Origin: Acanthaster planci
Lineage: Eukaryota > Echinodermata > Asteroidea > Valvatida > Acanthasteridae
NCBI RefSeq assembly: GCF_001949145.1
Contig: NW_019091422.1
Coordinates: 416,346-480,345, forward strand
Length of the DNA: 64,000 nucleotides
Direction of reading: 5' to 3'
The notes under the pieces are model-generated. The model was given only the letters and a program-made list of their open reading frames with translations, was not told the DNA's origin and did not search any database. Of this stretch, positions 32,901-46,468 are shown in pieces. Within the stretch, counting starts at the first letter, position 1, and each line of letters opens with the position of its first letter. The translations under genes and the position numbers were made by a program.

Positions 32901-35900
32901 CTTTGTTCTATCAGTCTGTCAGAAAAAATCTGACAAGGATTTCAATGGTGTCTAATTTTTAGGACTCTGCCTCATGCGTCCATGGCTCAGCCCCACCTCC
33001 AAACTGCTGGCCATCCCTTCCGCCCAGACATCAAGCAGCTGCCCAAGACCGACAAGAAGCAACCGGAAGGCAAAGCAGAGGCCACCAAGCCGACCGACCC
33101 GAGCACCGTCATCACCACCGTGACGTCCAAGCCAGAGGTCAAGCTGGTGGACCCACGGCCCAGCTACAACTGGGTGACGGTCACCCAGCCAGGAGGGGGA
33201 GGGGCTCCTAAGGTGTCGCAGCTGGGCGGGGCCAAGCACACCTACATTTCCTCCCAGGGGCTGGGCGTGCAGAGGATGACGCACCCTCCCCAGGGGGTAG
33301 GGATCCCAGCCAGCAGTGTCACCAGTCAGGTGTCCAGTAGCCTGGTCACTGCCACCACACTCTCGCACCACACAGTACCTTCTCAGAGTAAGAATTATCT
33401 TTTTTTGAAGTTGTTTTGTTTTGAAGAAGTTATAATACGGCATTCCAGAGAATGGTGTGTTTTTTTTTTAACTTGACTCATAATCTATTTAATTTGTTAA
33501 TATAAAAAGCAATATTTTCAGTCAGCGTTTATTTATTGATCTGTGATACAGCTATAATTCACAGCAGTATGCGAACATCGGCAATAACTGTGACAACGTT
33601 GAGCTCTCAACCACAGCCAATAACCACTTCGTCAATTCCAGTCGGTAAGGACATACCTATCTTGCAACAATAAGCCGCCTTGAAAGAGAAATTGACTTTG
33701 GGAGGGCTGAATTTCTTCCTATTGAATTGTGAATCGCATATCAGAGGTGTTCAACTTTTACCCTCTCTGTCTCCCTTCCTTCCCCGCCCCCAGCTAAGGT
33801 CTTACCCCGTCAGATGTCCCATCCAGCCAGGCCCAGTGGACCTTACGTCACCGAGGGCGGATCGTACATCTCCGCCCACAGCAGGAGCTCCCCCAACACA
33901 TCGGCTGCCACAACGGTCACCGCGCTGCCCCCGACAGTGTCCCTGAGCGATGGGCGGGGCGAGAGACCCAGCCACCCTGGAACCATCGCCCATGGGGGAC
34001 ATGCGTACCCGACCTCCATGCAGCAGTACTTCTTGGGCACAATGGGTAACTACCGACTGTGAATAAACTGAAACAACATTGACACCCGAGTGTAAACCTT
34101 GCCAAGAAGTTATCCTTGGTCATTATAAAAATAGTGAATGTCTATAAGTGCAATGGTAAGAATTTAATTACATGTGGTGACAGGTGAAATGTTCCATTCC
34201 ACAAGGCAAAGCCGAGTCGAATGGAACATTCCATATGTCAGCAAATGGAAGTATTCTTGCCATTACACGATTGTGAAACATTCATTATCATTATTTGTTT
34301 GTACAATTCCTGCTCAAATCCTCTTCTGTTAAAACAAACAAACAGTCCGTGCGTATTAGTGGCCACCATCTTGCAAAACAGATTCGTGTCCAAAATACCA
34401 ACCACTGGAAGGACTGTGCAGTATTGACTGGTTCCTGTCCCTACATTGGGAATGAAATGGGGCCGGAAACCAGTCAAGTGAAATGGAAGTTGTATTCAAT
34501 GGGTACCATGGAATAGAAGGAAGCATTCAACATCATCTACCGATCAGGATTGATCAGGGATTTATGGAGGTATTGTATAACATTGCCATATACATTTGAG
34601 TAGTTGGATATTCCATGTCGTACTCTTGGACCGAAGATGGATGCAGCGTTGTGTGTTGCTGCATGTCAAAGGTGTAACCTGGAAGATGGAACATCTTTGT
34701 AATTTAATTTTACCCTCAGATTATCGCAATCCCATGATATATGGCAGTCCTCACTCCTTTGCTTCGATGTCTGCTGCTGGCGTCCGATCTACACTGGGTA
34801 GGTTCAGAGGGATTTGCGCACACGGTTCAGTATTCAAAATTTGCGATGTACAGAGACTTGGTTTTGGAAATCCTGGCCCAGTGGGTGCTCAGCGTAGTGC
34901 TTAATTAGTGTGAGATTTATTCCTTCAAAATGAAGATTTTGTTTTATGAACATGCTTTGATGATTCTGTAGCCATGCTTCGCAAAACAATTTTAAAATGT
35001 TCATAGACAATGTTACCAAGACAATTTTTAATTATGGTTAGTTTCAGAGTAATGAGATCTGTGAATGTTTGGATGTAGAATTGATAAATCCTCAGTTGAA
35101 TATGTTAATATTCTCATAAGCATAAACTGAATATTCATACTTGAATATTCATTATCTGAATACCCTTATGATCTGGATATTCATGATTCCAGGAGAGTCC
35201 CACATGAGGCACACGATGCACCCAACGACTCCCCAGAACAGCTCTGTGGCCGCTGCGGTCGTAGCGGCCGCCCACTCAGCCACGGCGGGCGCCCACGTGG
35301 CCACGGCAGGCGGTCCGGTGCGACTCAACCCCACCAGCATGATGATTGAGTCCCGGCGACAGCTGCCCGTCCACAACACCATGGGCATGGCGCCCTCGTT
35401 AGAAGGTATGAGCACCAGCGAGGGGCTTTGTTCAATCATGTCATTTCCACTTGACCTTGACATCCTCTAAGTGCATTTCTCTGGTCTGTCTTGAGCCTGA
35501 ACCTTCCCAAATCCTTGTGTGAGTGTAGGACTTTGAAGGATATAGGCTGTGTGGCAAGCATCCACGCATTGTGTACGGCAGTTGATCAAGTCCAACAAGA
35601 TTCAGGCAGACATAACACCTGATTGTCTTAGTTTTCACTTCCCACTCATGCCTTGGAAAATTGAAACACCGTACGAAAGTCTTGAAAAGATTGGAATCTC
35701 CTCATTTTTTTGTCGAAGTCCAAGTTGTATGCCTGATGGTTTCAAATTTCAGCGCTGTGTGTGGTGGGTTTCAGAGGAAATGAGTTTGTTTCATCTCTTA
35801 CCTAAGTAGCAGGTTGCAGCGCACAAGTCTCCAATTGAAATGTAATCATCGTTGCATCAAACTGTTTTGAAACTGGGATTGATTGGGTGTTCAATTGCTT

Positions 35901-38900
35901 GTTCTTTTTTTTCCCCCGGCAGCTGGTGTCCATACTAGCGCAGCTGTGTCACTCGGCGCAACTCAGCCGGCGAGTAATTCCCCGAATCCCAACGCCTCAC
36001 CAAGGCCAAGTATCCTCAAGAGGAGAATAAATAACGACAGGTAAGACAAGCCCATGGCACTCTGAAGACCAAAAGCGTCGTAGGATAACTTGAAAGTCTT
36101 CCACAACTTGGGTTGGTTGGTGCAGAAACTTTGCAGTGAAGTACTAGCCAGGGTAGGGACGCGCAAGGTTTGCTAAGAAATTTTTATCTGGAAAAATATG
36201 GAGGTCATTATTGTATCATTATTTTTAAGAAAGTTATGTTTTGGTAAATGGTTTCTTATTGAGTCTTATTCTGTTCTTGGTGCTTTTGGTTGGTACATAT
36301 TGTAACAGAGGACCTCATTATTTCAATTACCATAGAACCTAGGACCAATTGGTCAGCATGTCTGATGATGATTTGAAAATCATTATTTTCCCCGTTCTGT
36401 TTGATCTCTTGCTTTCCTAGTTCTGCGATCAGGAAGCTGATACCAAGCAGTCAGTCCAATAGCCAGCCCAGCAGCCCCAAGACAGACTTCGCCAGATCAA
36501 CCTCAAGCTCGCCAAAACACAGGTATAAAGACAATCACCACCCCTCAGAGTTTCCCCAAATTCTTTTTCTTCAAAAAAATTTATGTGTGTGGCGATTGTT
36601 ACAATTGCTGATTTAAGTTAAATTTTTTCCTTGCTCCATTGAAGAATGCCATTTCAGGCTACTGGAAATGATTTTGATTGCATTTTCCAATTGGAAACGA
36701 GCACAGTGTGTCCGCTTTGCTGAATTTTCATTCACGTTTCTTTAATCAATGCTTTGTGCCTCTTTTTCCAACTCAGCGATTCGTTAGCCAGCAGCCAACA
36801 CTCTGTGGACAGCAATGCCTCGGAGGCTAGCCTGGATGTGCCATCATCGGCCGTCAAAATCAAGCAGGAGCACGAGATCATCCATTCAGAGGCTGGCGCC
36901 CAGGCTAGCCTGCCCCGAGACCTGAGCCTGACCAACTCCATCGGGGAGTGCAGCCCGTCGCCTCGGAAGAAACCCCGCAAACAGCAACACAAGTGAGTTG
37001 ATTTCTGCTTTCAAAGTCCACTTTTTTATCTATCCACGCTGTAAAGATGATGCTTGTGCATACCTGTCAAGCATTCGATTTAATCGGAACTGTCCTGATT
37101 TTGAGGTTTCTAGAAATGTATCTATTAATTGTTTTTGTTTTTTTATGAAATCTTGAGTTACAAAATGGCAAGATTTATTCCACAGGCAGGTGATAGATGC
37201 CTTGTGCAGCACTTCACTGCTCACCATTACATTTGGTTTGATGCGGAATTAGTGTTTCATTATCTCTTCTAACAGTAACAGAAAATATCTTAGTCAACCT
37301 CTTTAGAGCCATGAGCGCTCCTGCTGGAATATAACCAGACTTTATCGATGTGCGATCATGTTGGGACACCATCCCTCCTCTTCCATCCTGATGCAGGGTT
37401 GCCACGGAGCATCACGACATCCTTGACGACCAGTCCACGGACGAAGAGATTGAAACCAAGCACAAACACGTCCGTGTCAAGAAAGAAAAGAAAGAGAAAA
37501 AGGCAACAGGTCAGTCCCAGATATTTTTGAAAAATGGACGAGCTCCCCCCCCCCTTGTGGCGACATTTATAAAATGTTTCTCAAACTCAAAATATTTTGG
37601 GGTTGCTTTATTCATCATGGTGGGTTTTTGAATGCGAAGCATTCACCCAAAAATTCAAATACCAGTCTCTGTGAAATTGCCAGACATTGTACTCGTCAAC
37701 TAAATTGAGTTCTTGCCTTCCACCCTCACATCAAAATGAAGTGAGGGCACCCAGCATTTCCTATCAAATCAGAGTGGAAAAAACTGGTTTAAATTTGTTT
37801 CATTTTGAGACAGAACTCTAACGTAATCACCTGTTACTCCCTGAGTAGGAATGTCTTAGTTCCTCTCTATGCCAGTTGTACCTAGTTTTATTGTATGTAC
37901 TCCACCTTCAACTCGTTCTTAGATTTTAATCGCTACTCGGTTTCTTTTACCAGTGTCTGATGTTGATCACGTCAATGTGGTGCATTACTTCCGCCGGCCC
38001 TGTGTGCGGCTGATAGACACTTACCGCCAGTCGTGGAAGCCCACCCACAACCACTTTGAGAGGTACTCGGACGTCCGGCCAAAAGGTCAGCATGTAGTCT
38101 TTCAAAACCAGTCATTAATGATGCTGCTCGTGTAGACAGAGGACAGAAATGGCCAGAGAGGGGTTTCGAAATTCGAACCCACGACCCCAAAATGATGCAT
38201 GGCCTATCCAGCCTTGCACTGTAAGCAACCATATATGTCAGCATCTTTATTCAGGATTGCATGTCAATGGAAGGCTTGCAAAGTTCAGATGTAACTCCAG
38301 AATCGGTAGTAATAGGATCAGAAACAAAATGCTGGGGAACTTTGTTTCATCATAGGAGCAAATCCCAACTTTGTCAATATTGGTGTTTTTTTCTCTCCTA
38401 ATCTTTAATGTTTCCATTTATTTGGCACAAAAAGATTTTCGTTGCCAACCTTGTCCAACTCATCAATTCATTCCTGTTTCCGTATTCGTCTTTTCTACAC
38501 AGAAGAGAAAAAGACCTCAATTCACGAGATCGCCAACCAGCGAGGGATTGTCAAGAAGACGGACGGATGGAAAGTCAGGCACATCACCTACCAGTTTGAG
38601 GACCTGGTGAGTTGGACAGCTGGACTAATTAATCCGCGGTCATGCAACGGACAGTTCCTGATAATGGCACCGTAACTCAGTCTGAAGAAATCTTGGAGAG
38701 TAGAGAGGGAAATGATTTTGTTTGAGAAATAGGAAGTCACCACAAGAAACCTTTTGAGAAATTCTTTCATCATCAAACCACTATACCGCTCTGGTTCCAA
38801 TATGCTGGGCATAAGCAACTATTTTTATCCAACTTTTTTGGAGAGTCCCAGTTCAGGTTTATACGCATTGACCGTCGTTATCCTTGACACATTTTTCCTC

Positions 38901-39742
38901 GCAGGAACACACTGACATTTTGGGAGACCATTATTATAGGATGGCTCAGTAGAACATCAGTATTATGTTCCCCAGGTGAATGGTTCGAATCCTGCTGTAG
39001 TCATTTTCTTCCATTCCCTTGAGAGATGATTTTTGTTTTGAATCTTCAGCATGGATTAGAGAAAGATGTTTTCAACGAGATGAAAGGGATTAAGGATGGT
39101 ATGGCCCCCTGGCAGACCCCTGGGAAGGAGAGTGACACGTCCACGATCTACGAACTCATACAGGTAAGCAACCTCCACCCCAGTGTATGGACATGTACTG
39201 GTCTAGCTTGTGTGTATTGCACTTGAAAATGTCTTGTCCTGTGTCTCACCTTCTGATTTGAGACCGTAAAACAATGTTTACGGTTGCTGTCTTTTTAACC
39301 CCTAGTCCCTCAGCACTTTAACTGATAACAGTTTTGAATTGGCTCTGCAGTAACCAAACGGCACATTCTGCCCACATAGGTTCTCAAACTCGCATATAAA
39401 AGCCTAATCCACTCTAACAGCGGCCGGCCTCTGCTTCTCTCATGCCTGCAAAAAAATTCGAAAGACTCTTAGCAGGATGGGGTTGACAGAATCGCAGTGC
39501 AGTTGCAATTGTTCATTTCTGTACCTCCAATTTTTTTTTTTTTTTTAATTAATGCAGCGGTGTCTTAAAACCGTCTTGTCTTTTCTGAGCAGGGCAACAT
39601 CCAGAGGTCCCAGTACGTGATGGAGCACTTGGAGGAAGCCAAGAACACCATGCAGAAGCTCCTGGATCACAAGCCCAAGGTCATGGCCATCATCAAGAAC
39701 CACGCCAACAAACGGCACGCCAAGAAGAAGCACAGCCCCTGA
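29941..39742 (+). CDS. SAP130: Histone deacetylase complex subunit SAP130
   Basis: Coding exons: 29941-30222 (the exon itself starts at 29926), 30583-31078, 31900-32060, 32435-32622, 32963-33387, 33552-33644, 33794-34045, 34720-34797, 35193-35405, 35923-36040, 36421-36522, 36777-36992, 37397-37509, 37954-38085, 38503-38606, 39050-39163, 39593-39742. Phases join throughout, giving 1078 residues from the ATG at 29941 (human has about 1048). Diagnostic stretches are SHLPRGAAAAAAMSAPKSG, ASPRPSILKRR, SPRKKPRKQQH and the C-terminal helical domain. SAP130 is a subunit of the mSin3A-HDAC corepressor. Its N-terminal two thirds are Ser/Pro/Thr/Gln-rich and disordered. The splice acceptor at 29924-29925 just ahead of the ATG implies at least one upstream non-coding exon, which I could not place. 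The frame stays open from the acceptor, so extra N-terminal residues are possible. Confidence 0.93.
36777..36992 (+). CDS. SAP130 exon with basic nuclear motif and a sumoylation-like site
   Basis: The exon encodes a Ser-rich stretch, then AVKIKQEHE, which fits the SUMO consensus (hydrophobic-Lys-x-Glu) at IKQE. It then encodes SPSPRKKPRKQQHK, the basic motif conserved in vertebrate SAP130 as SPRKKPRKQQH. In human the equivalent acidic segment is IKVKEEVEP. The function as a nuclear-targeting or SUMO site is inferred from the motif only. Confidence 0.8.
37954..39742 (+). CDS. SAP130 C-terminal conserved domain (four exons)
   Basis: Exons 37954-38085, 38503-38606, 39050-39163 and 39593-39742 encode the most conserved part of the family. 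Visible stretches are SWKPTHNHFERYSDVR (human NPWKAAYHHFQRYSDVR), IHEIANQRG (human LQEIANQKG), then IYELIQGNIQRSQYVMEHL (human INELIQGNMQRCKLVMDQI) and a Lys-rich end before TGA at 39740-39742. In mammals this C-terminal part binds mSin3A. The order and spacing are intact. Confidence 0.93.
38150..38245 (-). repeat. tRNA-derived SINE-like fragment in a SAP130 intron
   Basis: The minus strand carries gtgggttcgaat, a tRNA T-loop/B-box sequence, about 50 bases after a weak A-box-like ttgcttacagtgcaagg. No intact cloverleaf is apparent. Confidence 0.4.
38935..39010 (+). repeat. tRNA-derived SINE-like fragment in a SAP130 intron
   Basis: gatggctcagtagaac resembles an A box. It is followed after about 40 bases by aatggttcgaatcctgc, a perfect B box. 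The anticodon arm is not convincing, so a SINE remnant or tRNA pseudogene is likelier than a functional tRNA. Confidence 0.45.
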
Positions 39743-41355
39743 AACTGGACGCAAACTGAGCCAGCGTAACAAATGCCATGCTGCGAAGAGAAGCGCAGGC
39801 CCTAGATCCCCGACAGGAACTGCCACGAAACACAGCCCTCCCCCCCTCATTTCAGTGAGAACTAAACCACCAAATGGCCAGGCTAGAAAGGAAGACGGAC
39901 CCTGGAGTCATCAGGATTCCTGCCGCCAGAATGCCGTACTCGGGAAGAAACGGAGCCCCCTTGAGAACTAAGCCGCCAAAGGCTATGTTGGGAAAGAAAA
40001 TGCAGATCCTGGATTCAGTGGGAGCCAAGCCAGAAAATACTTCGCTGCGAAACAACACCTCGCGAATTCATGGAAACAACATCCCTATCAAACGTGACCA
40101 GGAACCCTGCCAGCTGACAGCACGCTGCAGAGACACAAATGCGAGACAGCGCTTACAAGCGACATAATTTTAAAAAACCAACCAAAAGCTGCCCGACAGT
40201 TTTTTTTGGGGGGGGGGTTAAAGATGACATGGTCGTCCTGAAAACAGTTCATCCCTTTGCAGGTCGAGCATAGAGGCATAGCACATTCATTACTATGAGC
40301 AGTTTCTTTAATCGGATTCACATTATTCATTGGCAGTCAGCGCTAGTCTTTGTCTTGGGAACACCCAAGATTTTTTGACTTCCTTGTTACAGTAGAAATA
40401 CGTTTTCACTTTCTTCCGGTTCACTACATAGAAACGTAGAATAAATATGAATACGCACCATGTCGAACACTTACACGTTTCTCCGTTTCTTCAGTTCAAA
40501 GCAAAAAAGGTCCTTGAAGCAAATAAAATTCTGAAAAAACATGGAATGAACTTTAAAAAAAAAAATGATGAAGTAACTTCCAAGTGATTTTAATATTATG
40601 ACTGCCCAGCACAGTATTGTGATATTGCCAATTGCTTCCAATCAATTTGGTAACGGACGATCTTTTTGTCAACAAGGACCTCTTCAGTAATGAACTAACA
40701 GTCTCAAGTCAAAGCTTTTCAGTGTGTGTCACTGAAATGTACGTGTTTTCATTGTAATGTTTACCATATCCAAAATTAAGTTATGGATCAGATTGTATAT
40801 ACTGTAAATATACGAATTTATGTACATAATCAATTTTCTTTCCAAGCCAAAAGAAACTCAGGATTTGAGAATGTTCAGTCCCATGTAGCCACGTTTTGTG
40901 AAGAACACGAAAATAATTGTGCACTTTATTTTCATACCCTCACTTGGTATTATTTTCACACAAACCTGCATATGGAATCGTGACACGGAGATTGGCACAG
41001 TATGTTTAGGACATTATGTAAAATGCCACGCGCTATCAAAAGTGTCACGTTAAAATCCCCCGCTAAAATTTTGCTGTCTGAAATAACTGAAAACTCATTG
41101 TGAAAGATTGCTGACAACTGGAGAGCAGGAGCAATTAGTAGGTGTATTCTTCATCAGTAACTCCCGACCAGAATTAAATTTTCTTTTACCACTGGCATGT
41201 TAGAACTTGCTTTCAATAAAAAAAAATTGCACTGCGCTGATCTGTTTTGACAATTAAGTGTGACAGAATGATCTGTTATTCAGTTTTGAACGGAATAAGT
41301 TCTCCACGTTGTTGACAGAAGTCATCAAGAAGTTTGAGTTCATAAAGTTTGTCAA

Positions 41356-41478
41356 TAGAGGCTTTGCATGGTAGCCATCTTGCAGGGCAGTTGTTTTATT
41401 CCACAGGGAAACATCCTTTGTGCATACCCTGTGGAACAAAATCACTGGCCTGCAAGATGGCAGCTATGCAAAAAGCTA
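41356..41478. mobile_element. 123-base palindromic element, copy 1
   Basis: It begins tagaggctttgcatggtagc. Its right end is the reverse complement (gcagctatgcaaaaagctata). The centre has its own pairing: ttccacaggg with ccctgtggaa. Copy 2 is at 48164-48287. Confidence 0.88.
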
Positions 41479-41782
41479 TAGGTACAAGGAATATAATAGA
41501 TATGATGCCTTGTGTGCATGTAACGTTCAAATCACTTGGTCTGTCAGTCTTTAAAATGGTACCATTAATGCTCTCCCAGTGCAGTATGATTTTTTTTATT
41601 TTGTGTAAAAAAGTCCTTTAAAGAGAGAGCTTGGAGCGTGTATTTTGAGAGGCATTCGTTTTTGTATTGCGTATTTTATATACAAATCATTTGAGTTGAA
41701 GGGCAGGTAGTGCTATGTATTATTATATACAGGACAAAGATAATGTGCATGTGTCTACGGAACTGTAATTTTATAACTGAGA

Positions 41783-41788
41783 AATAAA
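41783..41788 (+). terminator. Likely SAP130 poly(A) signal
   Basis: AATAAA on the plus strand with a GT-rich element about 25 bases downstream, the standard animal arrangement. Earlier AATAAA copies in the same UTR could be alternative ends. Confidence 0.55.
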
Positions 41789-41984
41789 TGTGTGTACAGA
41801 GCTTCACGTGATGTGTTGTTTGACTTTGTTTTCATGTGTACAGATTTAAAAGATATTATCAGTTAGTCACGAAACCCAAACTGTGAACCAATGCAAGATA
41901 ACACTAACCAATATCAGTTAATACTAGACAACACCAGCTAACACTAGCCAAGCTAACACCACCTAGTACAGGCTGGAACATCAG

Positions 41985-42115
41985 CTAACACAAATCAACA
42001 CCAATTAACACCAGTCAACACCAATTAACACCAAACAACACCAAATAACACCAATCAACACCAATTAACACCAATCAACACCAATTAACACCAATCAACA
42101 CTGACCCACACCAGT
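41985..42115. repeat. 10-base minisatellite CACCAATTAA/CACCAATCAA
   Basis: About a dozen alternating copies of acaccaattaa and acaccaatcaa type units, with a more degenerate ACACTA/ACACCA lead-in from about 41885. Confidence 0.9.
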
Positions 42116-42159
42116 TACCGTCAGCATGTCCAGTCAACCACCTTCCTGACAACCCCATG

Positions 42160-42447
42160 GAAAAATGGACTCTCCCAACACTCCCCACCGGATAATGGAC
42201 TCTTCCTACAACCCCTACCAAGTAATGGACTATCTTGACCCTCCCCATCAAGTAATGAACTCTTCCTACCCCAATCAAGTAATGGACTATTCCTACCAAC
42301 CCCGCTTAGTAATGGACTATGATGACATTCCGCACCAAGCCATGAACTCTCCCTAATCGCCCCACCATGGATCATGGAATGGACTCTCCCCATCCACCCC
42401 ACCATGTAATGGACTCTCCCCATCCACCCCACCATGTAATGGACTCT
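42160..42447. repeat. Minisatellite with TAATGGACTCTCCC core
   Basis: About nine copies of a 27-30-base unit containing taatggactctcccca plus accccaccatg. The last copies (42377-42441) are nearly identical. Confidence 0.88.
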
Positions 42448-42535
42448 TCCAGGACTGTGGGTGGAACGGTGTGTCAAGACTTAAAAAGAAAAGTAATGGA
42501 CAAGTGGCTATTTCACCAACAACATATAATATATT

Positions 42536-42545
42536 TTTATTTATT
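42536..42545 (-). terminator. Candidate distal arrestin poly(A) signals (two overlapping AATAAA)
   Basis: Plus-strand TTTATTTATT reads AATAAATAAA on the minus strand. A nearer candidate is TTTATT at 44023-44028. Use of this distal site would give a 3' untranslated region of about 3.9 kb and bring the arrestin end within about 750 bases of the SAP130 end. Confidence 0.35.
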
Positions 42546-42599
42546 AGACAAGTATCCACAACAGTGAACATACATTAATACAAATGTAGCAGTCAAGCG

Positions 42600-45500
42600 C
42601 AATCTCCAGAATTACCCTACACACGCAAGTGTCCACGAAATATTTTGGCAGGGCAGGGGGGCAAGCCAGCAAAATTAAACCTCTGTATCAAATTTGACCA
42701 CTACATCTTGACTGCACATGCACGTTGGCAGTATCCCTCCTTCATTAACAAGTCCAACACAGTTCTGCTTCTTGTACATAAGATTAACAAAACAAAATAT
42801 GCTGTATAAATATAATTAACACTATGTTTTTCTCAACCCAGCAAATATGAAACCACTAGGACACTTGCCTTGACATGCAGAGGGAGTTGTTTTGATAAGG
42901 GTTACACAAGTGAAAGTTTTACTTTAAACAGCAAGAGTCAATGCCCAATTAAGCCGGAGTATTGCGTGTACCCTGGGCAACATTTTAGCCAATCACAGCA
43001 CATGACCTAACCATTTTGTTGTTCGTAACAATTTTCTTTATCCAAGCGAGGAATTGCAGTCCCCCCCAACCAAACAATCAAAACCTTGGCTCCAGCCTTC
43101 GCCATTTTAAACTCGAGTTGAAAGCCCTCCAAGATGCCAGCAATTGAGGCTTTAAATTGACAATCGTGCTAGTGTTGAAGCCCCAGTCTGAGAAAATGAC
43201 CCATGATTTCATTCCCAAATGGCAGCCCCAAGTCCTAACTGGCAGCTTGGCCTGTGATTAGTCAACAGTACCCGGCACACACGCCTAATACACAGTGGAC
43301 ATAACTCCATCTACAACATACTGTCTCCGTTAGTGCTTACACAGCATGAGTATCTGCCACTTTACATGAATGCTTACATCACAGAACAGTCAGATATACA
43401 CCGTTAAATATTACTGTACAATATACAATATTCAAGTGTATTATACCTAACACCCACATACTAGGGGGCACAATCTTCAATACTTGTGCGGGAACTGGTA
43501 AATTCAAAGTGAAACATGATGTCACTACGCAAATATACTGTCAGATATTAACGCTGACAAATCAAGGCTTGGGGAAACAATATTTTTTAATTACACACGG
43601 CTTCCACAGTGGCAGTCACTGTCATCACCGTGTACACAAATTCAATTTCTACAGCAAAACCTATCAGGTGTCAAAATCAATTTAAAAGAATTCCAATCAA
43701 CTTTGTTCTATTCAGAATTACGTATTCAGTTACATTACTCCTCTGTAAGAAATGACAGTATATTAATGAAGTTTCTTGTTGATTCACTGATTTGTACGGG
43801 CTGGTCTTCTAAACAGCTTATATTTTACAGAGGTCGGAGTGGATCAAGGTTATTATGCAAGGTGAAAAGATCAAATGACTGGTGTACATAAAAAAAATTC
43901 AAATTTCTCTAGTTTTATGGAGGCAATTGTACTTTAGGATTACGGGAGTCTGGCTCTAATCCAATCCAATACTTTCAAACTGAACAGTAAACAGCATATT
44001 TCAGCCTTTCCATGAGTTACTTTTTATTAACGGCCAAATGACGGAATTTGTCTGCAAATTTCAAAGATACATCTCTCACCAAACTTGTCAAATCAAAGAA
44101 TTCTGTATGAATCCAACACCAGTGCCCAAAATTTGACTTTAAGCAACTGGCCAATATCTCACAGAGTTTTTTCCCAGACAAGATGCAACATGGAAAAAAC
44201 AAAGAAACTGTAGGGATTTATGAGCGAACAGTTAACCAAATAAAAGAAATAACTTCATCGCTTCATTCCAAATGTATTTTACCATTTCTGAACAAAACTT
44301 TGCCAATTACTAGTAGCCAGATCAGCTATTGTCATCAGACTGCAAGTCTATGTAAACACTTCTTACTTAACAAAATACTCATCATACATAGGTGATAGGA
44401 AGAATTCGCAAGACATTAAGTCCTTATCTTTCACAATGTTGCATTTATGCTTATGCTCTGGGCGTTGCAACAACATTTTATATACTTTTACAGCTCTACT
44501 TCAAATTTTTTTTCTTAAACCCTGCTTATACTTACACATTGTGCTCAATGTACACCTCGTCTCTTAGAAATTGTACTGTACACATAGTATCATATACATG
44601 AATATTTGATTACTTTTTTTTTGTCCTGCTGAGGCAGTTAACAAATTACATTGGAGAGCTTGGAAAATAAGTTTGTGGCAAGTAACATCATTTCCGTCGA
44701 GGCAAGGCAATGCTGAACCTGTGCCAGTAATTCGACGATAAAAATTCTGCCACATTTAATTTTAAAATTTCTCCAAAACACCAAGAGCAAACTCACTGAC
44801 AATTACAGTAGAACTAATCTACATGTCATTACAGCAGTGACAGAAATACGGTGAAAAGAAATTGTAAAATCTCTGACTGACACCATTTTACATCCTGACA
44901 TAAATCCAATCCAAAATGGTTTCATTCTCTGAATGCCGCTTGTTTACTTTAAAAAAGGAGAACAAAAAGTTGGATGAGTGACACTGTTGCTATAGCAACA
45001 CCTGTTCCTATTACATGACCTGGGAAACAAGATGCAAACTGCAGCCAATAACCTGACAGCTCTGGTGGAGCAGAGCTTTCTACTCGGCAAGACATCTGTT
45101 GGGGCAAAGATGCTCACTGAAGTTTTTATGGCGACCAATAGTTGGAATGTAAGCCCGCAACCATTCAGCAAATTTCAACAATCAACCTGTTTTTGTATTA
45201 CATGTGCCCATACACATACGTCTAGTATCAGTCTGGTTTACGACTCTTATTACTATATCTATTAAATTCTTTAATACCAGAGTATCTTCTTTAGCCAAAA
45301 AAATAAAAATCTCAAATTAAAATAAGCTGCCAAAATACTGGATCAAGTTCCTTGACCGCGACCTCCTTTCCCAACACATTTCATGAGTATACAATACTTC
45401 AACATTTTAAAAATTCACGTGACAATCTATAAGCTACTAAACCACAATTCAGTTTAGTAAAAAAAGAGAAAGAAAAAGAGAATAACTTGTGCAAACAAAT

Positions 45501-46468
45501 TGAAACAAGCACTTCCACTTATAGCGCTGCATTTCCGTGCAAGTTGACAATCATATGGATATAGTACATACATAAATGTGTGTCTGTTGTGTTTTAATTT
45601 ACGTTTATCTATATCTAGACAACTTTTTTATACATTTATATTACATAACAGGGTAATGCTCCTCGGATGGGTCGACAAAGTTTAAGCACCTCTCCTGTAA
45701 AAGCCAAAATAGGCACTCTTTCCTCCAAAAATGAAAACCGCAACTGGCAGTGTCGGATGGAAAGGTTGAAACGAAAGTACGGGATATCAACCTTACTGTG
45801 TGCAGATGGACATTCGTTAGAAGAACCAGTGTTTCTAATTTTAAGCTAGAATCCTCTTAAAGATTTATGCCGACTAAGTATTTCTTCTTTTTTTATAGAC
45901 ATAGGTAAATTGATCAGCTAAGTGTGACTCTGAATCGTCATCCATTTTGAAAATAATACCGCCTGACAAAGCCTGACCAGCGATCAACACTATGTTTTCC
46001 GTTCTGAAAGCCTGCTAGACAGTGACAAAATAATGGCAAGGACAAATTAAACTCTGTCTTTAATTCCCTGATTTCTTCCATTTGCAGGTGGATTTTCAAA
46101 GCGCTCACAAAATACGGCTACAGAGGCTGGCATGAAGATAAAAATACAAACTGTTCTAAAATTCTGAAGCCACCGTGAGAACATAAAGTGAGTCAATCTT
46201 AATTATTAAAGCGGTACCAGAGAGTACATTTCTTTGTCAAGGTAAAACTTGTAGGAGTCTTAGAATCACAATAATTTGTATTAAAAATAAATTCCTATTT
46301 TGCACGTCCTCAACTTCTCCAATCATTATAACCATTTCTCTAATCTGTACCTTCTCCTGGTGGTTTCTTTAAAAGGTCTTCTCTCCATAAGCTTGTTAAC
46401 CCAACTTTTGTCCCGGCAAACTTTGGCGCTTAACATTACCATGACGATGGTATCTAATCGAAATTCAA
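42600..46468. other. Arrestin 3' flank
   Basis: AT-rich, with no coding region recognised. It is probably 3' untranslated region of arrestin on the minus strand, at least down to the AATAAA at 44023-44028. Confidence 0.4.

Larger units (their letters stand above)
39743..41800 (+). other. SAP130 3' untranslated region
   Basis: No coding region is recognised here. AATAAA hexamers occur near 40440, 40522 and 41214 and at 41783. The last is followed by a GT-rich stretch (gatgtgttgtttg) and is the best end. A 123-base palindromic element sits inside it at 41356-41478. Confidence 0.6.

Noticed and set aside
32952-33443. 163-codon minus-strand frame
   Set aside because: Overlaps SAP130 exon 32963-33387, which is supported by phase and homology. 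No family is recognised on the minus strand.
42075-42477. Repetitive open frames over the TAATGGACTC array
   Set aside because: Minisatellite translation. No start context or conservation evidence.
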